Assembly (NCBI GenBank): GCA_009193035.1
Contig: SWDT01000241.1
Location: forward strand, 1-32,313
Reading direction: 5' to 3'
DNA length: 32,313 bases
DNA from: Halicephalobus mephisto
Lineage: Eukaryota > Nematoda > Chromadorea > Rhabditida > Panagrolaimidae
A program made the position numbers and the translations under genes. This document shows positions 12,353-23,170 of the stretch, in pieces (positions within the stretch are counted from its first letter, which is position 1; each line of letters begins with the position of its first letter). The notes beneath the pieces were generated by a model. That model searched no databases and was not told where the DNA came from. It worked only from the letters and a program-made list of their open reading frames with translations.

Positions 12353-12809
12353 AAAAATTGATTTCTTTTTTGTTGACTGCCCACATCTCCCATTTCCGAC
12401 ACAACTAAATTACTTTCTCTAAGGATGTAAGAGTATAAAAGAAGAACTGAGTAATTGTTATCACTTAGTTACTATATTGGTTTCAATCTAGGTGATAAGT
12501 GAGAGAATAGTCAGAAGTTTTGTTTCAATTGGGAATGGAAATCTGAAGTTCCATAAGAATTATTAGGTTTAGTAAAACTGCGGAAGACATCAACGCAATA
12601 GAAGACATTAGAACTGTTGTTAAGTAATCTTAACACCGATAAAATTAGACTCATTAACTGTTAATAACAAAACTGTTCACGACTTCCTGGGGAAGAGACT
12701 TTTTCGGCACAGAAATTTAGAAGTATTTAAATTTAGGTAAAAAGTGTGTAGAATACTGTAATGGGACCGGCAGATTCTCAATCTGACGTCAAAATCGAAG
12801 GTTATACTG

Positions 12810-12841
12810 TAGAATCCAGAGATTCGGAGTCCTGGATTCTA
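12810..12841. repeat. Perfect 10-bp hairpin
   Basis: TAGAATCCAG and CTGGATTCTA are perfect reverse complements separated by 12 bases. The arm resembles the TACTGTAGGATTCAGAAG-type arms in the kinase gene intron at 17.5-17.8 kb, so it may be a short relative of that fold-back element. Confidence 0.55.
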
Positions 12842-13249
12842 AAGTTTAAAAACCATAACTCCATTAAATATAGTTCAATTGACTTTGTTTTTTTTAAAAT
12901 CATATCTACCTTCAAGGGTCTCTAATTTTTCTTTGGACACTGTTTTTTGAGAAGATAGAAATTGCATCAAAATATTCGTCAATAAAGTAAAAATCAGTCA
13001 TAAAAAAATAAAATTATTTTTAGTCAAATGTGGATAATTATTTTTTGAATTATTGTTTCATAAATTATAAATTATAAAAGAAATGATAAATTTTAAATCA
13101 TAAAAAATAAATTTTAAATTAAAAAAATGAATTTTAAATTATATTTGCCAGTGCTGAAATGTTCGATCCGATACCTGAGATCAATGTTGATGAAATTTAG
13201 TTTAAACCCTTAGGGTGGGGCTTTGACGAACGTTATCCGCCTCCTTCAC

Positions 13250-13305
13250 ATGGTCCTCGTGGAGAATCGATCGATCGACGGATCAACTAAAGCCGGCGGA
13301 AGCAC
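13250..13305 (+). other. Tentative first coding exon of the kinase gene
   Basis: From ATG at 13250 the frame gives 18 codons plus two bases, then a GTACTT donor. Two leftover bases are exactly what the next exon at 14566 needs, and the donor resembles the GTACGG donor at 15743. The encoded start (M-V-L-V-E-N-R-S) has no independent support. A second open frame across the same GC-richer island competes (see findings). Confidence is therefore limited. Confidence 0.4.
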
Positions 13306-16300
13306 GTACTTGACGTCATGTTAGATATAGGAGGATTTGAAGAGACAAATCTCGAAGAATTGTTCACTTTCACCAAGCAAAGCCCAATTGCTAGCAAAAA
13401 GACAATCAAGTTTTTCGTCGATAAACTTTTAAGCTTTGTTGAAGATGCACATTTTGCGTGTAGGGATATATTTGCGCGATTTTGCGGATTTATATCCTTG
13501 ATTAAACTTTGGAAGTCTCTTCACAAATATCGAGTATTTTATCCACTTTATTTTCCACTCAGATCAATTTTCTCTATTTTTAAATCTTTGTGTATTTTTA
13601 CTTTATAGATGTTTTAATTTAAAAAGTAACTTTTCGAAATTTCTGAATTCTCGCGCAAAATTTATAAAAATAATAACTTATTAAAAAATTAATTTTCCAT
13701 AATTTTTTTCGAAAATTAATTTCTTTATTTATAATAATTTTTCGAAATTTTATAATTCCCGCGTAAAAAAAGAAAAAATTATAAAAATGGTAAACCATTT
13801 TCCAAATTTCTCCGTTTTGTTCTCACTCGCACTTTTTTACTTTTAACAATCCTAAAAAATTCTAAAAATTCATTTCAAACTGTTAATTTTTTATTTTTAC
13901 AATGATTTTCGAAATTTCTGAATTCCTGCGTAAAAAAAGAAAAACTTACAAAAGTGGCAAAAACGGTAAATCTGGTAAAATTGACTTTTTTTCGACTCAA
14001 GTTCTTTGTTTACTTTCTTCCTGACAATCCTGAAAATTTGTTATAAAGTAATTTTGTATTGATTTTTATTTTTTATTTTCGCAATAATGTATTTTTAAAC
14101 TTTTCGAATTTCTATTTTGACAAAAACAGAAAAAATTAATAATTACGAAATTAATTCAAAATTTGATGATTTTATAAAATTTATTTTATTTTTATTTATT
14201 TTAAAATTATTTTTTTTAATAATATGGTTTTTTTTAATTAATTTTATATTTATTTTAAAATTATTTTTATTTTTTTTAATATGATTTTTTTAATGAATTT
14301 CATCAATCTCTGGCCTTGATCGTTGACGCATTTTTTTAGATTCCGTTTTTTCCAAAAAAGCATGATTCAATTTTTTCATTCTTTTCAGAATTTCAAACAA
14401 TTAAAAAATCAACAAAAAAAACAACGGGTTGAAGAAAGAAAAAAAATCGCTGTTTCGAAACGATTTTTTTTGCGGTGCCGATGTTACGTTTATTTTTTCC
14501 GTCTTTCTTTTTTTATTTTTATTTTTAATTTGCCCTATTTGGCATTTGTTTTGATTTGTCATCAGGACCGCCTCTGGCATTTCTGAAGGCACTGCATCGA
14601 CGAAAATGGTTTTCTTGCCTAAGGACCTGGTGATGAGTGCCGAAGAGGCTGCGAACATGATCAAAGTCGCCGAAACTGATCCTTACAACGGTATGTTTCA
14701 ATTTTAAAAAACATAAATTTTAATTTTCTTTTAAATAAAAAAAACATAATTTTAGTTTTTTTAAATCAAAAAAACATTCTTTAAATTCCCACAAAAAAGG
14801 CAAAAACGGTACTTATTACGAAATCAAGTTTTGTTCTTTCTAAGAATCCTAAAAATTTTCTTTTTTTAAATTCCCGCAAAAAATAAATTTGCAAAAAAGA
14901 CAAAAATGGTAAAACTGGTAATCTATTACGAAATTGGTTTTTCTTTTTACTTAAATTAAAAAATTTCTTTTAAAATAATTTTAATTTTCTTGGTATTTTG
15001 GAAAATGAACAGAAATTATTTTGGGATTATTTTGCTCCTTTTGAAAAAATTTTTATTTAACAGCTGTGCTGGGACACATTCATCAGTGATCGGAATAGCT
15101 CAGATATGTTCACAACAAATAGCAAATCCGGTGATCACCACCTCCACAAAGGATTTTCGGCTTTATCTCTTTAAACAGCCGCGATCCAGACTTGTTTTAT
15201 GTCAACTATTTGATCGATTATGAAAGTTTTTTAGTAATGTAGCAAATAGTACATGTAACTGTCATTGAAGAAAGCCAAATACGAATTCTATTGTGATCGA
15301 AAAAAGAGAATTTAAAACTTCTTTGGAAGCCTCTTATTTTTCTTTGGTGGCGTAGTGGGCAGTTCATTTGACTATCATTCTTGAGGCTTGAGTTCGATTC
15401 CCGGCACAACTAAAAGGAAACAATTTGGAACATCTTTAAAGGGGTTTTTTTCCTTCAATAATGTAGTGGATAGTGCATTTGACTATCGTTCATAATACTC
15501 CAGTTCCATTCTCGGTTGAAAATCACTAGAACCAAATTTCTAAAGCGTACTATGCTTGTGGAAGAAGATGTTCTATTAACACATCTAGAGTACATCTCCC
15601 CTTAGGGGAGATAAATCTCCAAACATGTTCATCAATTTCTTTCAGAAGATTGGACTCCGGCTTTCGACGCTCGTAACAGTGTCCTGTTGAAGACGAATGA
15701 AAAATTTACAGATTCGTACGATCTGTATGAAAATCTTGGAGAGTACGGTAGTTACACATTACGGCAGTTTTTATTTTTTATTTTCCAGAGGAAAATTCGG
15801 CAAAGTGTACCGATGTGTCGAAAAATCTTCGAAATTAGAACTTGCAGCAAAATGTATCCGTCTGAAACGTGATGCAGACAAGAAACAAGTCGAGAAAGAA
15901 GTTTCTTTCATGACTCGGATGCATCACAGACATATTGCTCAGATATACGATGCCTTCGCCACTTCCAACAACGAAGTCGTCTTAATTATGGAAATGTGAG
16001 TATTTATTATTAATCAATTTTCAACAATGAATTTGTCGATAGAGTTACTGTAGTGGCAGTTGTGATTTTTTGGACATGAGAATTTTAACACACACATAGT
16101 CCATAATTTTAGAATTATTGGTTGTAATTTGGTTTATTAAGCTGTAATAGGAAAGTTATATAGGTTCTTAGAATCTCTACAGTAGGATCTACAATTTAAA
16201 GTGTCAAACATTTTTCTGAAGCTTCCATTTCTAAAGTTATAGCATCTACAAAGCAAAATACGGTGTAGTTTATGTGTTCAGAACTATTCCTTGTAGTTCA

Positions 16301-19300
16301 TTTTTATTAAACTGTAATAGGGAAGTGATATAAGTTATTAGAATCTCTACAGTAGGATCTACAATTTGAGGTATATATGATATCCGTAATGCTTCTGCTT
16401 TTGAAGTTAAGACATCTACAAAGCAAAATACGGTGTAGTTTGTGCGTTCAGAACTATTCCTTGTAGTTCATTTTATTAAACTGTAATAGGAAAGTGATAT
16501 AAGTCCTTAGAATCGCTACAGTAAGGTCTACAATTTCAACTATCTATAATGTCGCTAGAGCTTTTGATTCAGAAGTCATAACATCTGGAACAAATCTTGA
16601 TAGTTTCAAAATTACCAACTATACTGTATAACTCTCAGTTCTTTAAAGTAGACAGTTGCTTTTATATCTCAAATGATTCTCATCCAGAAATTCCAAATTT
16701 GTTTAAACAATTAATTACAAAAGAAAATTCCGAAATTTAAAAAAAAAATAATTTTTGATTTTTAAAATAATAAAATTAATTCTTTTAAAATTACAAAAAT
16801 ATCAAATTTCACAATTTTTATCTTAATTGGAAAATTTCGAAATTTCTTTTTTAAATAATTTTCGATTTTATTTGATTTTTCAGAGTAAATGGTGGTGAAC
16901 TTTTTGATCGGGTTGTAGAAGAAAATTATATTTTGACAGAAACAGCAGTTGCTATGATTGTTTATCAAATTTGTGAAGCTATACGATATATTCACAGTCA
17001 CAATATTATTCATCTTGATCTCAAACCTGAAAATATTATGTGTGTATCTCAAACGGGGAACCAGATTAAACTTATCGATTTTGGTTTGGCTCAATATTAC
17101 GACGGTGAACATGATTTGTTGTTCATGGCCGGTACGCCGGAGTTTGCAGCTCCTGAAGTTATTAAATTTGAGCCTCTGGATTTCCACACGGATATGTGGA
17201 GTGTTGGAGTTATTGTTTATATTCTGTAAGATTTAAGTTTTCGAAATTTAAATAATTTAATTAAGGCTTTCCGGCGAGTCCCCTTTCCTGGGGGACAACC
17301 TGGCCCTGACGTACTACAACGTCGAACGTGGTCTTTGGGAATTTTGCGAAGAATTCGATGACAATGGGGTTTCCGAAGAGGCGAAGGATTTCATCAACAA
17401 GCTCCTTATTTTGGATAAAAGGTTGGCAAAATACAGTATGATTCGTAATTTAGGATTACTAAGTATAACCTGGTTCGTTATACAGTAATATAGAAGTACT
17501 GTAAATTGGTGAAATTCCCTCAATAAGAACCGAAATTAAAATTACCAGAGATTCCTGTATACTGTAGGATTCAGAAGTTGTGTCAGAAATTCCAATTTTT
17601 TAAAGTATAAACTTTCATTTTTCGTGAAAAAAAATTTGAATTTTCAAACACGACTTCTGAATCCTAGAGTACACGGAAATATACAATAACTTAGATTACT
17701 TACAGAAAGATTTAAAATTTAAGTTACTAGTTATTTTTATATACTGTAAGATTCAGAATTTATCAGAAAATTCGAAATTTTACAAGTTTTATAAAAACAA
17801 ATTTTCAATTTAAAACAACTTCTGAATCCTACAGTATACAAAAGTCTCTCACAACTTAGATTTTGAATTTCATCAAGGATATTTTAAAAACCTACTGTAC
17901 TTTTTCATTACTGTATAGTGAACTAAACTACAACTAGTTATTTCGAAATTACAAATATATTTTGAATTTAATTTTTACAGTAATTTTTTAGTAAAAGAAT
18001 GTTGCCTGTTGATTGTCTAGAACATCCCTGGATTGTGAATCATCGCGAAAAAGCCCGACAGATTGCCCTTGCCAATCAGGAGGACGACAGTACTAAAATC
18101 GACAAAACTAAACTTAGGACTTATGTCAGAAATAAAAATTTCAGAGTAAATTTTAAATTTTAAAAATAATTTTAAAAAAAAATTTTTTTTCAGCGACTGG
18201 TTTTTGGAGTTTTATTTGTGAACACAATTGTTCGAATTTTTAATACTTTAAAAGAAAAAAATAGCGAATCTGGAATCCAATACGTCACAACCATGCTCAA
18301 TGCCGTTAATAAAGAAGAAAATTCAGAAAAAAATTCAACAATATCAAGAAAAAAGAAAATTATCGAAAATGAACCTGGTCCTAGTACGGTATTTTCGACC
18401 GAAGAAATCATATCCAAGGCCAGAAGGTTGGATTCTGGACTTGGGGAAGGTTCGACGAAAGTTTCTGCTCTTGAAGAAGAAGAAATCACAATAATCGAAC
18501 CTCCGACTGATTCTGTAGAAACTTTTATTCAATCTTCAGAATTTCAAACTAAAAATCCCGAAAAATCTCGAAACGAAAATATCACTTCGAAAAAAATCAA
18601 AAAAACAAAAAAAATTTCATCAAAAGTTTCGCAAGATTCGGCTTTGTCGTCCTTGCCCAAGCCAGAAGCCGTGCAAGAGGATTCAGAAGCCCGAGATCAG
18701 ATGACCGAATTGAAGGATGTTCAACGTTGTAATTCCACTACCGTATCCAATGGAGAAGTCCCTAAAAAGAAGATTATCAGGAAGAAAAAAGTCCCAAAGC
18801 CGGTTTTGACTCTTCGTGACGTAGAGGTCCCGGTGGTCAAGTACGCAGATGAAGAAAAAAAAATAAAAAAATCAAAGAAAAAAAATCCAGAAAATTCTAA
18901 AAACGAAAATTTCAGAAATTCTAAAAATGAAAATTTCGAAAATTCTAAAAATTCAGAAATTGAAGAAAAGAAATATCTGGATAAAGAAGGATATATGGAT
19001 AAAGATAAAGAAGAAAATAAAGATTCTTCTGAAAATATTATTGAAAATTTTGAAATGGCTCCTATTCAAGCCCTAATTTCCAGAAGACGGTCATCTGCAG
19101 AAAAACGGGGCGGATTAGTGGGAAACATGCTGGCAAAATTGGAACAAAAATCAATAACACCTGTGAAATTTGCGATTTCTGGAGTTGTGCCTGTTCAAAG
19201 AAAACTCCCTGAGGGTCTTCCGAAACCCCCATTGTGGACTGCTGCTTGTGATGTTTTGAAAATTAACGAAAAAAATTCAAAAATTCAAAAAATCGAAAAA

Positions 19301-20654
19301 ATTCAAAATTTTGAAATTGAAAAAAATCAAAAAAATTCAAATTTAGAAAAAAACGAAATTCCAATGAAACTCGAAAAGAAAACTACCAGCGAGAAAAAAG
19401 TCAGTATTAAACAGAAGGCCCTCAGGCATGAGAATACTGTAGCTGAGGACAACTTGCAAAAATCAGAGAAATCCGATTTTTCAAAATGCGAATTTACTTT
19501 TGAATCGAAAACGAAAATCGAAGAAGGTTCTCAAAGTTGCAGCAACGCTTCCAAAGCACTTTTTACAAAAGAATTAAAATTGAAAGAAAAACAAAGTTCG
19601 GAAATGACGTCATCTGAAATTACGAAAATTCACTCTGAAAAATCCATAGATATTTGTGGAAAAATCGGTCTTATCGAACTTAAAACTGAAAACGGAGAAA
19701 AAATATCTGATCGTCGAGTGAAATTGGAAGAAGACGAAATATCCAAAGCCATTGCCTCAGGCAACGTCGAAGCAGGTGCCATTGTTCTTCAAAAAAAGAA
19801 AATCCATCAAGCCGAAATCGTTCAAGATGGATCTAAAACAAATACAAAAATCGAAACTAAACAGAAAATTGTCGCCACTACGAAACCCCCCAAACCCTCT
19901 ACAGAACCAAAAGTAACAATTTTTTTTATTAAAATTAAACTTTTTTGAAATTTATTTTTTTTATTAAAAACATTAATTTTATTATTAAAATTATACTTTT
20001 TTGAAATTTATTTTTTTTATTGAAAACATTAATTTTTATTAAAATTAAAGTTTTTTTTATTAATTTTTATTTTTTTTTTGAATTTAAATTTTTTTTATTT
20101 GAATTTTTTCATTTTTTTTAAATTTATTTTTTAATTTTATGTTTAATTTTTGATTTTAAATTTTTTAGTCCCAAAGAAGAAAATCGGCAAAACCCAAAAA
20201 TCGGTCTTTGGATGATCTTCTGGAAGAAAAGTCGTCAAAGGATAAAATTAATCTTTCCAAAGACATCCTGGATCCTGAAGAACCCAAGGAATCTAAAACT
20301 CTAATCCATGTTAAAAATGCCTCAGGCAATATTGGAAACGCAAATCTTCAACATGAATCTCACGTGGTTTTGGAAAAGAAAAATTCGGATCCAAATCCGA
20401 CAGGAAACAGAAAACGAAGCCTTCTGGATCCGGAAGAGATCGAAGAAATCCAGGCCAAAGAACGAGATGCCTTCAACTTCAGCAGTTTGAAGAACCTTCT
20501 GGAGCAAAGAGTCAGCGGCGATCCTCCAGTCGACGAATTCGAACAGTGGCGTCGTCAGAAGGCAAATGAAGTCGCGAAATCGCTCCGGGACAGCGCCAAC
20601 GTCAAAAGGGCGATGAAAAAGTGGATATCATTAGATCGACAAAACCAACAATAA
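13250..20654 (+). CDS. MLCK/titin-type Ser/Thr protein kinase with a long low-complexity tail (9 exons, 1113 aa)
   Basis: Exons: 13250-13305 (tentative), 14566-14690, 15646-15742, 15789-15995, 16884-17225, 17266-17421, 17992-18145, 18194-19912, 20169-20654. All junctions are GT-AG and the frame closes. The kinase domain spans about residues 88-342. It has the glycine loop L-G-E-G-K-F-G-K-V at 91-99, the ATP lysine K114, probable alpha-C Glu E130, H-L-D207-L-K-P-E-N, D227-F-G, A251-P-E and D-K-S-K-R-M near 325-331. H-L-D-L-K-P-E-N is typical of the MLCK/DAPK/titin branch, and all catalytic residues are present. Residues about 363-400 (K-L-R-T-Y-V-R-N-K-N-F-R-R then a hydrophobic stretch) resemble the MLCK autoinhibitory and calmodulin-binding segment. 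The remaining 700 residues are mostly Lys/Glu/Asn/Ser-rich. No Ig or Fn3 domain is visible. The likely role is myosin light chain or cytoskeletal phosphorylation, inferred from family only. Confidence 0.85.
13306..14565 (+). other. Large AT-rich intron 1 of the kinase gene
   Basis: If exon 1 is right, this 1260-bp intron ends at ATCAG|G (acceptor AG at 14564-14565). It holds short repeated stretches such as TTTTCGAAATTTCTGAATTC with CGCGTAAAAAAAGAAAAA near 13634, 13740 and 13908. It also holds an open stretch from 13318 to 13608 discussed as a finding. Confidence 0.4.
15341..15415 (+). repeat. tRNA-like (SINE-like) element
   Basis: Pol III A box TGGCGTAGTGG (15348-15358) and B box GAGTTCGATTCC (15390-15401) at tRNA spacing. 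The T-arm TTGAG/CCCGG pairs at four of five positions, but the 5' and 3' ends do not form an acceptor stem, so it is not a working tRNA. It lies in an intron, with a second diverged copy 100 bases downstream in the same orientation. The related copies at 28391 and 30208 share the layout and a GACTRTCATTC-like middle. Confidence 0.65.
15449..15525 (+). repeat. tRNA-like element, diverged tandem copy
   Basis: ATGTAGTGGATAG followed by TTTGACTATCGTTC and CAGTTCCATTCTCGG repeats the order of the copy at 15341 with about one third of bases changed. The B box is degraded. It is probably a tandem duplicate or a second insertion. Confidence 0.5.
16130..16600 (+). repeat. Tandem repeat, about 170-bp unit, 2.7 copies, in kinase intron 4
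   Basis: CTGTAATAGG(G/A)AAGT with AGAATCTCTACAGTAGGATCTACAATT recurs at about 16141, 16311 and 16480, giving periods of 170 and 169. Another shared block, ACATCTACAAAGCAAAATACGGTGTAGTTT, occurs twice. Copies are very similar, which suggests recent expansion. It lies between the exons ending at 15995 and starting at 16884. Confidence 0.8.
17553..17676. repeat. Inverted repeat in kinase intron 6 (copy 1)
   Basis: TACTGTAGGATTCAGAAGTTGTG near 17558-17582 is matched by the reverse complement at about 17649-17673 (CACGACTTCTGAATCCTAGAGTA), enclosing a roughly 65-base loop. It resembles a small non-autonomous fold-back element. Confidence 0.7.
17736..17841. repeat. Inverted repeat in kinase intron 6 (copy 2)
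   Basis: A second copy of the preceding fold-back: TATACTGTAAGATTCAGAA at about 17739 and its partner ACTTCTGAATCCTACAGTATA near 17818-17838. The loop differs in sequence but is similar in length. The two copies sit in tandem within the same intron. Confidence 0.7.
19918..20045 (+). repeat. Two direct AT-rich repeats in kinase intron 8
   Basis: A block of about 62 bases, with TTGAAATTTATTTTTTTTATT and then AAACATTAATTTT, occurs twice in succession just after the exon ending at 19912. It is a local duplication within the intron. Confidence 0.6.
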
Positions 20655-21224
20655 TCCTTCAAAAATCCTAGAAAATTAAATTTCTAAAAAATCAAAGAAT
20701 TTCAAAAATTTAAATTTTCCAAAAAATTGAATTTTTCAAAAAAATCGAATTTTCGAAATTTAAATTTTTCAAAAAAGTTGAATTTTCGAAATTTTTCAAA
20801 AATCCAAAGATCTTTAAAAACTTAAATTTTTAAAGAGTTATGAATTTTAAAAATTCATAAATTATGAAAAATTGAAGGTTTTTAAAATTCAAATTTCCTA
20901 AAAATTCGGAGATTTTTAAAATTTAAATTTCGTAAAAAATTTTTGATTTTTAAAAATTTTTTTATTTTTTTAAATTTGAATTTTCTAAAAATTCGGAGAT
21001 TTTTAAAAATTCTGATTTTCCAGAAATTGAAGGATTTTAAAAATTCAAACATCATTCATGATTATTAATGTGTAAATTTCGCAGCATCTTTTTCCATTTT
21101 CAATAATACTGTATGTGATATAAGTCAGATGAATCACATATTGTGATTAATCCTCCTTAATCCTCGACAGAACCCGGGTGATGTTTTGTCAAAATTAATG
21201 GTCGAAGTTGGAAGTCGAATTTAA
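20655..21224. other. 3' flank of the kinase gene, simple AT repeats
   Basis: Sequence built from AATTTTTAAAAATT and TCAAAAAAATTGAATTTTCG-like words. No AATAAA was found in the first 400 bases after the stop. Near 21184-21240 a stretch related to the fold-back family appears. Confidence 0.5.
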
Positions 21225-21665
21225 ATTTTTCGTGTTGAGACATGATTTTTAAGTTTTAAAATTTTCGTGCTAAGACTAGATTTTTAAAACTAGGACTTTT
21301 CGCGCTAAGACCAGATCTTTGAACTTTGAAATTTTCGTGCTAGGACCAAGTTTTCAAAATTCTAAATTTTCGTGCTAGGACCAAATTTTTCAAATTTGAA
21401 CTTTTCGTGCTAGGACCGAATTTTTGAACTTTGGAAATTTCCTGTTAAGATCAAATTTTCAAAACCTAAACTTTTCTTGCTAAGACCAGATTTTTGAAAT
21501 TTGAACTTTTCGTGTTGAGATGAAATTTCCAAAGTTTGAACTTTTCGATTTAGGATTAGATTTTTGAACTTTGAAATTTTCGTGCTAAAATGTAATTTTA
21601 AAAACTTGAATTTTTCGCGTTGAAGCACAATTTTAAAATTTCATTTTTCGTACTAAAACAATATT
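21225..21665 (+). repeat. Diverged tandem repeat, about 36-40-bp unit, 11 or so copies
   Basis: The unit is roughly TTTTCGTGCTAAGACCAGA followed by TTTTTGAAATTTGAAC, repeated with point changes (GCTAAGACC, GCTAGGACC, GTTGAGATG). The motif CGTGCTAAGA also appears in the fold-back repeats at 30.8 kb. No open frame runs through it with confidence. Confidence 0.75.
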
Positions 21666-21999
21666 CAAAATAATTTTTTTATTCGAAAAATCGGATAAAT
21701 TCTGTCAATTTAGGTAAAATAGAAATTTTTGAAACAAAAAAATATTTATTGTTTTAAAACGAAAAATCCGAAATTCGACGTTTAACTTCGACTTTGAATT
21801 TTGCTGAAAACGGAACTGAGGCGATGTTTATAAATTTTTGTTGTTTGGATTTCCTGAAATTCATCATGCACATAGTTTCGTGTTTGCTTTTACTGGTTTT
21901 TTATTAAAGTTGGCAGTGCTCCTTAGCGCTAAGTTATTAAATAAAAGGTTTTAATTAATTTCGTATTTTATATTTTTACAAAACCGAAAATGGATGTTT

Positions 22000-23170
22000 T
22001 CAGAAATTTTTCCTGACACGAAAGTTCAGAATTTCTTAAAAACAGTCAGGATTAAAAGTTTAAAATGATTAAAATATAATTAAAAATTTATTTTTCAGAA
22101 ATTGGTCCCGACGCGAAAATTTAGAATTTTCCAGTCGAGACCAGGAAGTAGAGAATTTAGTATTTATGATGTTTTTTAAGAGTTAAATTATAATTTGATT
22201 ATTATAAAAAAGTTTAAATTTACTTTTTCAGAAACTGGTCCCGACGCGAAAATTTAGAATTTTCCAGTCGAGACCAGGAAGTAGAGAATTGTAATTTTTA
22301 TCATTTTTAAAATATAATTATAATTTTATTGTCGTGAAAAAATTCTTACGAAATTATTTGGACGGAAATTTTTGAGTTTTAAAAACATGCAAAATTTGAA
22401 GTTCCGGATGTTCGTTTTGGAATTATATTTTTACAAAAATAAAGGATTATTTGTTACGAAAACAGTCTCGATGTTGGATTTTGGAAGATTATAAAAAATT
22501 AAAGTAGTTTGTGGAACAGTTTATTGAACTTGTTGGATTTCGTAATCAGTTGTTTACTACGAAAATCAGGAATATCTTTTTTTTACAAAATGGTCCTAAC
22601 ACGAAAACAGAATTTTTAAGGGCTTACAGTATCCTAAAGTTGTAATTTTTATTTTTAACTTATTTATATTTTATAAAAAGTAAAAGTAAAATTTTCACGA
22701 AATGGTCCTGACGCGAAATTTTAGAATTTTTAAGGATTTACAGTAACCTAAAGTATAGTTTTCTTTTTTTAATTATTTCGTAATCAATTGTATTTTGTAA
22801 AAACTAAAAATAAAATTTCTGCAAAATGATTCCAACACGAAAACTTAGAATTTCTTAGAAACTACAGCACTTGAAGTTATAGTTTTTATTTTTAAGTTAT
22901 TTTTTAATCAGTTGTATTTTTTTACTTTTTATTCCTATTTCGCACAAAATCAAAAGTTACAACATAGTTGTATTTTATAAAAAGTAAAATCCCAAAGAAG
23001 TGGTCCCAGCGCGAAGATTTAGGACTTTTCAGAATCTACAGTAACCTAGAGTATAATTTTTATTTTTAAATTATTTATATTTTATAAAAAGTAAAATCCC
23101 AAAGAAGTGGTCCCAGCGCGAAAATTTAGGACTTTTCAGAACCTACAGTAACCTAGAGTATAGTTTTTGT
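22000..23170 (+). repeat. Spaced repeat array with a TGGTCCCGACGCGAAAATTTAG core
   Basis: The core word with a following (C/T)TTTTCAG or TTTCCAGTCGAGACC segment recurs at about 22100, 22235, 22590, 22700, 22825, 23000 and 23110, separated by AT-rich filler. The two copies at 22982 and 23092 are almost identical over 110 bases, as are those at 22100 and 22235. Confidence 0.75.

Larger units (their letters stand above)
10862..13249. other. Intergenic region, no supported gene
   Basis: AT-rich sequence between the two main genes. The open stretch 11145-11369 lacks an ATG and flanking splice signals. A weak tRNA-like match lies at 12302-12352 and a short hairpin at 12810-12841. The final 250 bases before 13200 are almost pure A/T. 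Confidence 0.5.
14691..15645 (+). other. Intron 2 of the kinase gene, carrying two tRNA-like elements
   Basis: GTATGT donor at 14691 and TTTCTTTCAG acceptor at 15645, 955 bp. It contains a GC-richer island near 15061-15190 and the tRNA-like copies at 15341 and 15449. Confidence 0.75.

Noticed and set aside
14323..14664. Overlapping open frames on both strands
   Set aside because: They cover A/T-rich intron and a real exon (14566-14690) read in other frames.
15341..15415. A functional tRNA gene
   Set aside because: A and B boxes are good but there is no acceptor stem or proper anticodon stem.
21410..21628. Minus-strand 72-aa repeat-like protein
   Set aside because: It is the translation of a tandem DNA repeat; adjacent copies break the frame.
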